Origin: Ficedula albicollis
Lineage: Eukaryota; Chordata; Aves; Passeriformes; Muscicapidae
DNA length: 64,000 nucleotides
Assembly: GCF_000247815.1 (NCBI RefSeq)
Contig: NC_021681.1
Span: forward strand, 18,988,495 to 19,052,494
Direction: 5' to 3'
Under the pieces are notes generated by a model. That model searched no databases, was not told the origin of the DNA, and saw only the letters and a program-made list of their open reading frames with translations. Position 1 is the first letter of the stretch, and every line of letters begins with the position of its first letter. The translations under genes and the position numbers were made by a program. Shown one piece after another: positions 31,021-43,795 of the stretch.

Positions 31021-34000
31021 TTATACCAGAATAAAGAGTGGAAAATGAATAGCTTTCAGAGGCTTCAGGTTGATGGAACAATTTCATCTCTTCTGTTAAT
31101 GCCTTACAACACTCCATGAGTTTTTATCTCATATCAGAAGTTTTACAGCTGTAGGGACCAATTTGAAGATCCCCTTTTGAGTTCTTTTCCTTTGCTGGAA
31201 CGTTGTCAAATAAGCAAAAATAAATGGCACAGAATCAAATCCAAAACCAGCTAAGAAAAACTATTAATTTTTCATTGCCATTTTATTATTTATTTGTAAC
31301 TTTCTAAAATATATAAATATATTTTCACATTTAATAAATGGAGCTCTACAATTTTGCATGTGATAAGAAATAACACTTTTATTACTGCAAGAAAATTAAT
31401 AGTGTAATACTTCAGAGATGTTTGAAAAATCCAGACCAGTGAATGATTCTCCTCCTGTTTTTAGAAAGTAATTTAAGTGAGGCGTGGAAATTAAGAAAGA
31501 GTCTTCTCCTAGTGTCCTTTTCTCAAATCTATTGGTTTGGAAATACACTTTATTATCAGGACCCGCTTTTTGTTTCTTTATGTTCATATGGATGTAAATT
31601 CAGTTTAAAAATTCAGTTGGTTCAGATGAAATCAATGTATAAAATACATAATTGAGCCTATATGTATGACTATATAATAACATTTATTTATTTTGCTCAA
31701 GCTACCCTTGGGACCATTCAGTTGAAGAAATGCTGACTGGCAGTGGCTTGACTCAAGTATCTCAAGAATAAAACCAACCTGTACAAATTTGCAAAATAAC
31801 AAAACTATGTTTCCTGCCTCTACTAAGATATACCCAAATTAGGATATAAATATGAAATGGAATTTGAAGAACTTGTCTCAGAACAGTCAGAAAGTGTTTT
31901 AGCCATGTTATCCCAGCTCACAAGGAAGGTGTCAGACATGGGATTATACAGGAGAAATCCTGCTACTCTTGAGAGACCAGAGCAAGGACCGTGTCCTGTG
32001 CCCCTGCATGTGAGATCAAGAGAGTAGAACCCAATTGCAGGTGAATTTTATCTGCCCGGAGAGCAGTGATGGCACAAGATATAACAGAGCAGCAATTACT
32101 CTCATTACAAATAAATTCTCGCCAAACTAGAATGAAGATGTGAAGCAGTAACACATACCTGTGCTAGCTAGAATTCAGCTTTATGCAGCTTAAGAAAACA
32201 GTAATTGATCTGTGTAACCCTTCTTTGTAACAAGCCACTGGAGAGACCCTGCAGCTTGTCACCTGGGCTGTGGGCTGCAGTGGGGGACTGACACCTGCTA
32301 ACCCAGCAGAGCTGTGCAGTTGTACAGCAGCTGTGGCTGTACAGACATGGAGCAATCCTGCCACAGCCCTGTGCTGATCATTCCTCCCTGGGACATGTGT
32401 CAGGCTAACAAGGAGCACTGCATCCATCATTTTCTCTAGCTTGACATCATTTATTCTTTAAGATGCAGGAGAGGCTGTCTGGATACTCCAGCATTTTGAA
32501 CTGCTGGTCCTTAGGGCCTTATGAAGCAGCTCTTACATTTTGCACTAATCTCTTTTCTTCCCCAGTACTATACATTTTAAAGAGATGCCATATGGCACTT
32601 AAACAGACAAATCATATGGTGTTTTGCCCTTTCTTTCTAATTCTGTTGGCTTTATATTTCTCAAGTTGCATTCCCAGTTGATGAACAATGTCCTTAACCT
32701 CTTGAGTGGTCCTGGACGTCCACTAGACATAGACCAACATGATACTTGTGCTGACTTCTAATATATACTGGATGTCAACAATGTTACTGCCATTCACTTC
32801 AGGAGCTGATTTGCATCTAAGCATAACATCAGGGACTCTATTGTGGCACCTAAGAGTAAACTGAAAATACAGCACAGCTGCTACCAAGGTATTCCTGAGC
32901 ATTTGCTTCCCTGGCATCCAGTTCCCAGACAGACAGCAGTCAAAAGCCACGGTGTTAAATGGCTAAAACTACCTAAGTAGGATCGAACTCTGAAACATAA
33001 AGTGCCCTTCCCATTGATGAAACCCTGTTTACATTCATTTTTCTTTCAAAAGGAGGTAAGTAACCACTGTTTCTGTTAGCCTCTTTTTATTGTCTAAGGA
33101 ACAGAGGCACATGTGTTTTATGAAAGTTAAAGCCCGTTTTCATATGACTAATTTGTGTTTCATAGAATGGAGGGATCAGTACCATGAGGTAGTATAGCAC
33201 ATACTATTAGAATATAGAGACACATTTCATTTATTAGGAATATCACACTTGGTCATAGATCCTTCATGGCCTCTTGTCACATAAGACAGAGCACAAAATG
33301 AATGGCAAAAAGAAAAGGCTGAATTCACAATCTTTTCTTTTTTCTCCTCAGTGTACAAAACAAGCCCATCATATATCTCGAGAATGAAAATGGTGTTAGT
33401 GTCCACTTAATACCTAGCACTGTAAAATGTCACATAAAAGCATGACACCCACTTGTGCCTGTGTATGTTTATCTATAGAAACGAGACAGAAGAATACACA
33501 CACAAGCATCACTTGCATAGCAAAATAATGGTAAATGCTCATCTGTAGAAATGACTGGATACAAAAGCAATTGCAAGTGTTTATGCAGTACAAACATGGA
33601 GGTGAAGTTAAAACACCTTTGAAAATCTGACCCATATTATTGGCAGTAATAAGTAAATCCTCCCTCTAAAGATAAAAGAGAAAGTACCCTCATTATTTAG
33701 TCAGACCTTCACACCACGAAGACCCAAACACAGAGGGGTTATCAAAATGCCCTTAGAATAATAAAATCAAGCACTGACAGACCAAGAGACAAAGTTTTAA
33801 AGTGGAGGCCCCCTGACAAGGCTCTGCTTTACTCTCAGAGGCTGGCTGCTCTGATTACCACATCTGACTGCTGGCAGAGATACAATGCTGGATATTCATT
33901 AGTGGAAACTGCTGTCCTAGCAAGAACATTACTGGAATTATGTCAATTAATACCAGCTGAAAACATGTCCAACAATTTTTTAAAAGCAGAAAAGCCATCA

Positions 34001-37000
34001 AGAGATGAATAAAGTTTGAAGGTAGGGTTCTGAGGTGCAGATGGCTCCCACTGGCTGTGTGTCAGGGTGCAGGTGAGCCAGGAACCACATACCACCCGCT
34101 CTGAGCCCTGAGCCAAAACCAAGCAGAGCAGCTTAAGTGTCTCAGCCCTCTGCAGCTGCAGCCCCACGAGGATCATGCCCCAGGAGGTCAGGGGAGAGCT
34201 GAGGAACATGGAGCAGTGCTGATAATGTAAAGCATTCCCTGGAAATTTAAGACCTGTTTTCTCTCCTTCTTTTAAATACAATTTCAGCATCCCTCGTGGT
34301 AGCAGTGACCAGAAGTCCTTCACTGCAGGACCCACACGTTGTGAGTGCCATTGACTCATGAGCAGGACTGGTAAACACAGGCTGGGATATGCCTGCAGAA
34401 GTGCAGCCAGGGCTTCAGTGACACTGCTGGTGGGTGGATGTGAAACCTGAAGGATCCATTTTTTAAGCAATTAAGCTATGTTTCTTTATGGGCTACAGTG
34501 ACTATTGTTTGATTAAAATTACTCTAGAGACAGGTATTTTAAAATGTGATTGCTTTAAATAGATATCATTAGTAATACTCTGTTCACAAATATAATGGAA
34601 ATAAGCTAATGTTTGCAGTCTTAATTTACTTTTTAGAGTTACAAATATATTTTCTTTCCCCTGAGACAATATTAGCCTTCTTCAGTCTTATTAGGGAGTA
34701 TTACCAGTCCTGTCACACCAGCTTGGGACCTAAATCTAGCCAACTGTTCTCACTTGATTGCCTTATATTTGATAACTAACATATAGATTTTCAAAGGCAG
34801 TCAAATTTTCCATATTTCATATTTAGACATTTGAATTAGTGTCTTTTTTTTATTTGAAGTTATATGCAAATTGAAATGAGACCACCTATTCCCATGTCTA
34901 AATGTAGACTTAGGTGTCCTGCATCTGAGACTGACAGACTTCACTGCATGCACTGAATTTAATATAAAACAATTTGTTCATGAGATGCACAGAGACCTTA
35001 AAGTGCTCTTTGGTGCTAGCAGAGGTGTTCTGGATTTCATCTGGCATCATCTGGTATTCAGACAATATAATGTAATTTAAAAATTTTTATAACTTTTCAT
35101 GTTCACTTGGTCTTGGTACAAACATTTTAAAAGACACAAAAAATAAATAATTTGAAGAAAAAACAGCAAATATTTAATGCCAGCAGTTTTCAACCACTCA
35201 GTACTGACTTTGCCCATACCAAATTAAAACTGGGCCAGGAGATTCCCAGACACAGACATTTAATAGTATTTCTGTTTTTACATGTTCATCCCAATTTTGA
35301 GGAGCTGCACTTAAGTTTTTCCTTGCTTACCATGGAGTTCAGTTCAAGCTCTGTTAAATCTACAAAAATCAATATTGAGTATATGTATTATGTGACAGTT
35401 CCATCTAAAAGTATCTGGTGTAGAATATGGGCCAGATACAATAGAGCAGCCAAGCACGTGTAATTTACCCAACAAACCTAAAGCACTCCCACATTGATTT
35501 TTGCAGTTTTGTAGCCCCTAGTCACAGAGCAGAGAAAAAATGGCTTACTCATAGAGTGTGCCAGTACTTGAGGCTACAACATGTTTGTCTTAGAGCCTCT
35601 GATTTGGGTTGTCTTTTTGTTACCTTTGTTGATGGATTTTTTAGGTCATTTAATGCGTTCTCCATTCGAAAGTGTCTACTTCTATGGCAAGAAAATAAAA
35701 TGCATTCTCGAAATTGTTCTGATCTGTTGACTACTTTGCTCAGAGTTACAGGGTACAAATGGAAAATTGCAACATTTTAACAGTTTCTAAATGCAATTAT
35801 TTAAGTGAATATGAATAGAAAAATTGTATATAAATAAGGGCATAAGCTTTCAGCAATGCATTAGTGTACTTCACACAATAACTGGTATAAAGAGATTCCA
35901 AAATCATATCTGAGAACACAAATATATTTTAAAGGGACATTTCAAAAATTACATGCATAATTATTTGCATAGTATAAAATATCTATGTATATGTACTATA
36001 ATAATGAATTCAAAATGTTTTCAAATTACAAAAGAATAATAATTACACCTACACTTATATACTTATGTGTCTTCATCCTTATTCAGAAATAATAAGTGCA
36101 GAGGTTCTCAATGTATACTAAGATAATATTCTACTCATGAATATCTGCTATATTAACCAATAATTTTTTTAAAAATAGAAATTCAGTCATAGATTCTATC
36201 AGTATCTGAACCTAGGTGGCAGGCTACAATATATGTCCTGATTAAAAACTTGAAACCCCAACTTAATAAAAAACCACACAGGATTTAAACATGTTGCATG
36301 TCTAGAGCCTTTTTTCCATTTTATTTACTCATAAGTATCATTAATACCAAAGATCGAAAACCTTTGGTGTCATGTATGTCACTCTCTCTCTTCAAGTCTT
36401 TAGTAGTTGTATGCTTATCTATTTCAGTCAAATGTATTTCTTATCGAAAAAAAAGAGTGAGCAACCTGACAATACAGTGTTATCGAATTTTTTCAGCTGA
36501 GACCCACATGTCATTCAGCATTCAGACATGCTTGTGCTTGATTGATGGATGGGTTTGTGACAAATAAAACTAGGATCAAGAGCTTTGCACCTTTTCCCCC
36601 ATCAGGAACCAGAGTAAAGCATAACTCTATAACAATGGTGGGATTAGGGATGCATTAGCTCTCCATCGACCAAAACCACCTATTCCCATCAATACTTTGC
36701 ACTTAATAACCTGAAGCTATGATAAGAAAACAAAAGAAGGAGAAAGGGACAGGAGAAAATAAATCAATAGAAGAAGAGAATGTCTGAAAGATGCACTGTC
36801 CAAATGAAGAAAAATTTTTGCTGAATTGCTAGGATAATGCCCCTTGACAAGAGAACAATGTACTGTCAAGGTTTATCAGCCAGGAGGCCTTTTGGCACAA
36901 TGTTAAGCACAGGTTTGGCATTTGAGGGGTGGAACTTACTGTAGATGTAAAACACATAATGCCAACATGCCGATAATAACCACTCATTTTTGTTTTGTGT

Positions 37001-38831
37001 TAGCAGTTTGGATACCCATAAGGAGCACAATTACTTCTCTAGGTGTTCTGAAACAGATGTTGTGAGCACAGCGACTGATCCTGACCCCCTGATGTGCACG
37101 TGATCAGTACTGGGCTGATGTTTCTGACTAAAACTTTGTGTTCAGAATACGATTAATTTCTACTTGCAAATATATATTTGTATCTTTATTATTAATTTAT
37201 ATCTTACCTGTTCAGACAAACTAACCAGGAAGATCTGATTTAAAAGATCCATAGATTCTATGTAGCTTCCTGTCTAGTTTAAAACTGAATTTTGGGAACT
37301 AGCATTAAGACTGGAAGTAAAATAGTGTTTCTTAGCCTTTCTCCTCTTCAGGATTAAAGTAAGAGGGAACATATTTCTTAAAACATTTGAACCTTACTTA
37401 GGAAGAGAATGAAGTATCAGGTAAGAAAGAGCTTATGCAACACATCTAAGTACTGCTCCCTGTTTTGCAAGACTTGATGCTTGAACTTGCTAATGTGGGA
37501 ACAAATAGGGAATAAGTTTCCCTAAAGCTGTGCTCCAAGTGCTGGAGGAGGGGAGATCTAATGATTTTAAGCAGGAATGTGGGTGATCAATGCTGTTGAC
37601 AATTCAGTCCTTTAATCAATCAGGTTACTCATTTTCAGGTAATCCTCTGATATATCTAATATCCAAAATACTAAACAATGTTATTTAAGTTCTAATTTAA
37701 TGAAAAGTAATAGAAAATACTTTAAAGTGTTTCCTATAGGAAAGGTTTTTACAGTCCACTGACAACTACAAGATTTTACTCACTACAACAATATCCATAT
37801 GTTTTAATATCTCCACATTAAATGTGTCCTAGAAAGGGTTGAAAGGACCAACAGTAAAAGCCCAGGATTATACAGCAGGCAATAGGTGCTCTGCTGCTCG
37901 CTCTGGCACACTCCTCCCTTGTCACATATGGAAAGTCATGGAATCTCAGCTTCCCTGTGTGTAAATGATGGTTATGACTTACAGCTCCAGCCGAGCCCAT
38001 TCATTCCCTGTGGTCACAGCCTGTTCTACAAAGCAGAACCAATAATGAATTAAAGGAAGAGCCAGAACAAACAAGTATGTTCCTACAAGTCAATACACTC
38101 TTTACAAGTTCCTTGATGACTACATGAAGTTACTGAAAGGATACAGAATTAACTAAAAAGCACTACAGTGGCTGGTGCAGAAGCTGAAATGCATTCACAT
38201 GAAGTGAGATAAGGATGGCAGGCAGAGGAATATTTTCAAGACATGCTAGAGGGTACTCAGAGGAAAGAAGAGCAAGTATAACTATGAAAGGAAATAGCTA
38301 ACAGTGAATTTTTCAATTCAGTGTATATGACAGGAGTAGAGCTAAATGCAGCATAACATGTACAGAAGTAAAGGATGGAAATAAATTTATAAAACATGCA
38401 AGAACTGCAAAAGTGATAAACGAGGAAGTTTTCAGACAGAAAACCATTCCTTTTTTTCTGCTGCTCTTATCATTTTAGACTTATGTTGCATTGCCCTGTG
38501 AAAAATGAAAAAGGTGTTACTGTCCTGTCCACAGTTCTTCATGAGTAGCCACCACAATCTCTGTTATTTTGGTTTGATGGTATTGTCACTGTCAATCCAC
38601 ACTATAAAAGAGACTGTAACTTACTGTGATGGACAGTCTGAATTTCAACATGTCCAAGTTACCCTAGTTCTGATAACGCAGGGGATGACACAGAAGCACA
38701 TCTCTCATTTCCTTAAAACCTTACTGAATATTAGAGGGTCTCGCCAAAAGGAGGTGACAGAAGCCTTCAGATCTTCCAAAACCAAAAATATTGTTATCAT
38801 GGGGGGCAGCTGAGTGACTGATTCATCATAG
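31021..38831. other. Long AT-rich, CpG-poor unique stretch
   Basis: About 7.8 kb with no recognised gene. The minus frame 33943-34470 (175 codons) is the longest unexplained frame and sits in a locally GC-richer patch, but shows no domain. Near 36880-36980 several TTTGGCA and TGCCAA half sites of NFI type cluster in complex unique sequence. A consensus donor-like GAGGTAAG at 33053-33060 has no partner exon. Confidence 0.5.
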
Positions 38832-39070
38832 CATGCACTTTATAGTGATAAAAGTTAATTAAATACTATTACATGTAACAGTAAAATGTAATACTGTTAC
38901 ATGTCCATTCATTCTGATAGTTAATTAAATACTATTACATGTAACAGTAACATGTAATACTGTTACATGTACATTCATTCTGACCATGCACTTTATAGTG
39001 ATAAAAGTTAATTAAATACTATTACATGTAACAGTAAAATGTAATACTGTTACATGTCCATTCATTCTGA
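38832..39070 (+). repeat. Nested tandem repeat with hairpin-forming arms
   Basis: Three copies of a roughly 60-bp unit start at AGTTAATTAAATACTATTAC (38853, 38919 and 39006). The first and third also share a preceding segment starting CATGCACTTT (38832 and 38985, period 153). Each unit contains an inverted repeat in which ACATGTAACAGTA is followed a few bases later by its complement TACTGTTACATGT. Each copy can therefore form a 13-bp stem. Confidence 0.9.
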
Positions 39071-42000
39071 TGAATTCATTTGTTATAAAATGAAGTGCTA
39101 AAGGAAACTCCTTTATTTCATTTCACTACACTTCTAAACTGTCTAAATGTACCACTTTTATTAAATTCTCAAAAACCTGTTTACATTGTTTCTACTGGAA
39201 GAATCCAAGTATCTGAAGTTCTCATTCACACACAATCTTAAAGGTAACTGCCAATAACTAAAATAAATCAAAATATATACTTGAAAAGTTCTCAAAACCA
39301 GTAACTTTCCATTCCAAAAATGAACAACATAAATTTGGCAAGCCCACATCATGGAATTCACACAAAATCAAGCAGCGAATTCCTGTTTTAAGTGGAAATC
39401 TCAAAGCTATTTTAACTACAGAGCAGCCCAAGCACTTGCATAATTAATTACTTATTTATTTCCTACCAGAAATAATAAAGTTCTGATCAAGATATCAGCA
39501 GTTTCAATCAGCCTGTTATTTCCTAACTAATTTTGGGAAGGGAGAGAAAGAGCAAGATTGAACACTAAATAGCCCAATTCTGCAGTGAGCTGTATGGCAT
39601 GCAAGGAGGAGTGAGGAAGCTCTGCGTGTGTGTTCCAGGAGGATGCAGAGGCAGGAAGATATTTTGGCACAGCGTGGTGATGGTACCCAGACCTTCTCCC
39701 AGTGACCAGGCTCAGCTGGTGAACATAAATCACTTGGTGTTGTAATCTTTCATTTCTCTTCTTCCAGTTATCTCTCAGGTTAGAAATAACTATGGATTGG
39801 AGAATGATTCCTAGAGTGGTAGCTGAGGATTTTAATCTGTGGTTGCCCCTGGCATGGGAATAGGACTTCCAGAGAATTTGGTAACAACCCTTCTTTAGGA
39901 TTTTAAACCTAGAGCTGCAGACCAATTTTCCTTAAAAACATACATGACTGGGATAGGCCAAGCTTTCAGCTCCCCAGTGGTTCCAAAATCTTTTTCTTCA
40001 TGTTTAAATTTATTTGGATTTGTTTTATAAACCAGATGAAAGATGCTTCTAAATCCACGTTTTTTCTATTTGCTTAAAAAGCTCATATAATATTCCTCAA
40101 TCTTCACATAATTTCTCTCCAAATCTTGATATCACACCAGGCGTGCAAGACACTTGACAAAGAATTGATTTCTAATTTTAATGATCTCTGATCAAGTTGT
40201 TGAATTATGAGAAAATAAAACCCCAAAGGTTTTCTCCCCCACAATAAACTTACAAGTAACCCTTTTAAAAACAACACACTTGTATCAACATTGAATTCAG
40301 TGAGAGAGAATGGTGTTTTGTTGTGCTTCAGCCTCAAAAAATATAAGGTCAGGTTTTGAATGCTATGCTTAAAATATGCATTGACGTCATTAATGTAAAA
40401 ATCTGGCATTGATCAATGATCCATTGGGTACCTTCCCTATTTTATTTATAGGTCTGTAGCTTCTACATGGCTTCAGCTCTCACATAAGCTTCATAACCTG
40501 CAGAGCATTTACCAAAAATTAATGGAGTTTCATCCCAGCTCCACATCTCATTACATTTATCTATACAAGGACATCGTATGAAGTGAAAATCAGCAACTCC
40601 CCTCTTAATTGCATAGATATGCATGGGAAATTTCTTTTTGTTCAACTATTCCCAAACATGCCAAGAAATTCTGGGGAAGTTAGCAAGTCAATACATTTAT
40701 ATCGAAACATTATGTGTGTATTTTTTAAAGCTGCTCCCTAGAATTTATTCCTTGTGATCAAAAGGTAGAATCCAAAGCAACATTTGGATGGTCACAAGAA
40801 GGTCCATCAGCTTATGAAGATTTTGCCAGTTAGATCTTCAAGTCTTCATTTTGGAATCAATTCTTTTTCTTTGGTGGAACTAAATGCATATGCTCCAGAG
40901 GGTTTGCCCAACTTCTGAAGGACATGTGCCTATAATAGGCCTTTCTCATCTCTGTCTTGTTAACAAGTATATAAATAAGAGAAGGCTTCAGTAATTGGCT
41001 CAGAGTTACTAATGAATTAATTAACTTCAGTCTATTTTACCTAACCTTTAATAATAAGAATCTTTTTTTGGTCTAGCAATAGGTCTGACAGGCTGAAAAA
41101 ACAGACATGCAGCAAAGCTCTTGAAAATTAATGAGAAACGAGGAAAGAATCAATGTACATTCTGCTTGCAGAGAACTGACACAAAAAAGACACAATAAAC
41201 CATGAACAAACACAGTCAGTTTAAAAAATAGGTTAGAAAAAGTGGGCAAATTCAATTATAGAAGTAATTAGAAGATATAGGGCAAGGCTGCCTTTTGGGA
41301 CTGTGCCAGAAAACATGAATTAATAAGAGTGAATAGAAAGCGCCCATGTAGTAATTAAGAGGCAATCACCTATGGCAATGAATACCTGAAAACAGACTGC
41401 AAACTATTAATTCAGTGATCAAAAATATTTTTAGATGATTAATATGGCAAATTTGTTTTAAAAGACTAATTTCTGGAAAGATATCAAGACAATAGCACAT
41501 TATTTGTTCCTCTGGCATTTATATAGCTAATTAAATTTTATAATTTGCAACAACATTAAGCATTATCTGAAAACAGTAAAAGCAATATTTCCTCCAATAA
41601 TTCTTTATTATAGTGCCTTCAAAAATCTGTGAGTTAAGACTAACTTAACTTTTTTTTAAAGAAAATTCAAGTGTTCAGAGCTGATTGCTTCATTTATTTG
41701 AATGATTTTTGTTGTTATTTATTAAAAAGACACCATGCGTGAATTTTACATAATAATTTTCAGCTGCTTTAATACAGGTACTGAAACAATTTGATTATAA
41801 TTCAAAGAACTGTAAACAAAATTCTTTGATACTCAAATAAGCCACCACAGATGTTAATGCATGTCCAAGAAAGATTTTTCTGCATTAGAGCATGTTCCTC
41901 TCCTCCAGATACAAAAAAAGAGCAAGGTACAGCCAAGCTGTACAATATCAGGCAGGCAAAAAAAAAATCTAAAACTCTATTAACAAGTTATTTATTCTAT

Positions 42001-43400
42001 AGTAAGTCAGGTAAGAGTTTATTTACTTTCTCAATAGTAAAACCTGACTAATTTATCTAAATTCAATGTTTTTCATTGCCTTTTCTGAGGATACTATAAA
42101 AAACTACCCAAAAGCCTCCAAATATGACCAAGGAAAATAAAGACTGGTGATCAGTTTCTGCACTAATACTGACCATAAAAGACTGTCACATTCTATTGCT
42201 GCAGAAAGGAACAATCAGCCTGAGTGAGGCTGGCAACTTATACTTGCTTTGAAACATTGATTTATATCTATTTTTTTGTTTTTCTTTTGTAATTTTAAAT
42301 ATTAAATTTTACATTTTTATGCCCCCAATTCAGAAATAGTATCAGACCTATAAGAAGTATAAAAAAAGGGTATAGCTACTAGAAATAGGCAAAATTATCT
42401 GTACTAAATGAAAGACTCAAATTTCATGGCTCAAAAGTCTGCCCTGATCTCCAACTTCTCTCACCCTCATTTTCTCCTTAGGAAAGATTGTGGTGTAGGA
42501 AAAGGACTAAAGGGAAAAGGACAGGAAAAAAAATGGTGAGAGAAAATAAATTGAAGCAACTGAAGGAAGACAGTCTTAAAAAGGGAAAAGAAAGAAGGCA
42601 AATATTACTCAAAAATAAAGTTAATTTATTTCAAAATTAAGTTGTTGCTGCCCTGTATCAGCATATTTGGAAATTTAGGGAGAAGCTGTTCCCTCAATAT
42701 GTTCTAGAGGTTTCCTGTTTCAGTTAGAAAAACTTGGAAAAATTAAAACTCCTGTAAAAATTACACAGCTTAGAACTATGGGTGGAAGAACTTAGTGAAC
42801 TCGAACTGTTTTTCGTGAATGTTTCAAAATGAAACACAGTTTGAGATGTTGCTGCCACACCTTTAACTCCAGGTAGCCTCCATAGGTCTCATCATGGGCT
42901 GTTTTCTGCTACAGTGCTCAGTCAGAAAACAAATATGAGTGTGCCATGTCTGGAGTATGTCAGTGGTTTATAAAGCTGTTGTAAGAGCAACCCTTAAAGC
43001 CTGGAATATATGCTGAGATGCAGGGATGTTCTTTCTGTAGAGGACAGAAGTAACTGGTGTTTGGTTACAGCTCTGATTCTGAACATCCCTACCCAGTTTT
43101 GTGGTGCTGGGGCCACAGCTTTGACTCCTGCTCACAGTTTTGTAATTATGACAGGAGCAAAGCCTCTATAGAATTTGAATCTTTCTGTGCTCTACATCAA
43201 TCCATTAAAAGTCACAGCAGCTGCATTCCATAGATTCACCCACAGGAATGCTACAGCCACACATATCTAGCAGGGTGTTAGGTACCCATCTCACCTCCAT
43301 CACCTTTCTAATTAATGGAGACAGAGAGGGTCCTTTGGAGTCCACATCAGAACAGGATCTGAATGTAGGTGGTCTTCATGGCCTAAAAGGAAAAACTTTT
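39071..43400. other. AT-rich unique sequence
   Basis: About 4.3 kb without a recognised gene. The part at 41400-41760 is dense in ATTA/TAAT cores in complex sequence. The part at 42480-42605 is strongly purine-rich on the plus strand. Frames are short and unremarkable. Confidence 0.5.
42480..42605 (+). repeat. Purine-rich low-complexity tract
   Basis: About 125 bp dominated by A and G (AAAGG, GGAAAA and GAAAAAA phrases) with few pyrimidines. A degenerate purine tract, not a tandem array. Confidence 0.55.
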
Positions 43401-43547
43401 ATTCTCCATTGACTGCAGAGATATCCTAAAGCATATGATGAGATCAGCTGCAGAGTGCCCTGTAAATGCTCCAATTCTCCATTGACTGCAGAGATATCCT
43501 AAAGCATCTGATGAGACTCAGCTGCAGAGTGCCCTGTAAATGCTCCA
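43401..43547 (+). repeat. 73-bp tandem duplication (two copies)
   Basis: A unit starting ATTCTCCATTGACTGCAGAG occurs at 43401 and at 43474. The copies differ by a substitution (CATATG versus CATCTG) and a one-base indel (GAGATC versus GAGACTC). It lies 250 bp left of a CR1 3' end. Confidence 0.92.
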
Positions 43548-43795
43548 ATGCGCTCTGTTTCTTAAGCATCAGCACCTGGGTTGTACCTCTAACTTTCTGA
43601 TGTTGTGACTCAGCAAGGCACTTTTAGGATTTCTGCCTCATCCCTGTTTGCATGCTGGAAACTCCCCATCTCCCTAGCTGTGCTAATGTACCTGTCTTGG
43701 TACTGTAAAATAAGCTTTGGAACTGGTCCAGACCTAGAGCTGTCTCAACCTGCCCCAGCACCGGTCATATCCTTTCCAGCTTGCTGGTCATTGGG

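Noticed and set aside
33053..33060. Consensus splice-donor-like GAGGTAAG
   Set aside because: An isolated motif with no open exon upstream and no matched acceptor. Such octamers are expected by chance in this length of DNA.
33943..34470. 175-codon minus-strand frame
   Set aside because: It lies in a locally GC-richer patch where stops are rarer. I recognise no domain, splice context or family, so chance is the simplest explanation.
36500..36560. Phrase CTTGTGCTTGATTGATGG resembling the start of miR-218
   Set aside because: The match breaks after the first dozen bases and no complementary arm was evident, so no microRNA is called.
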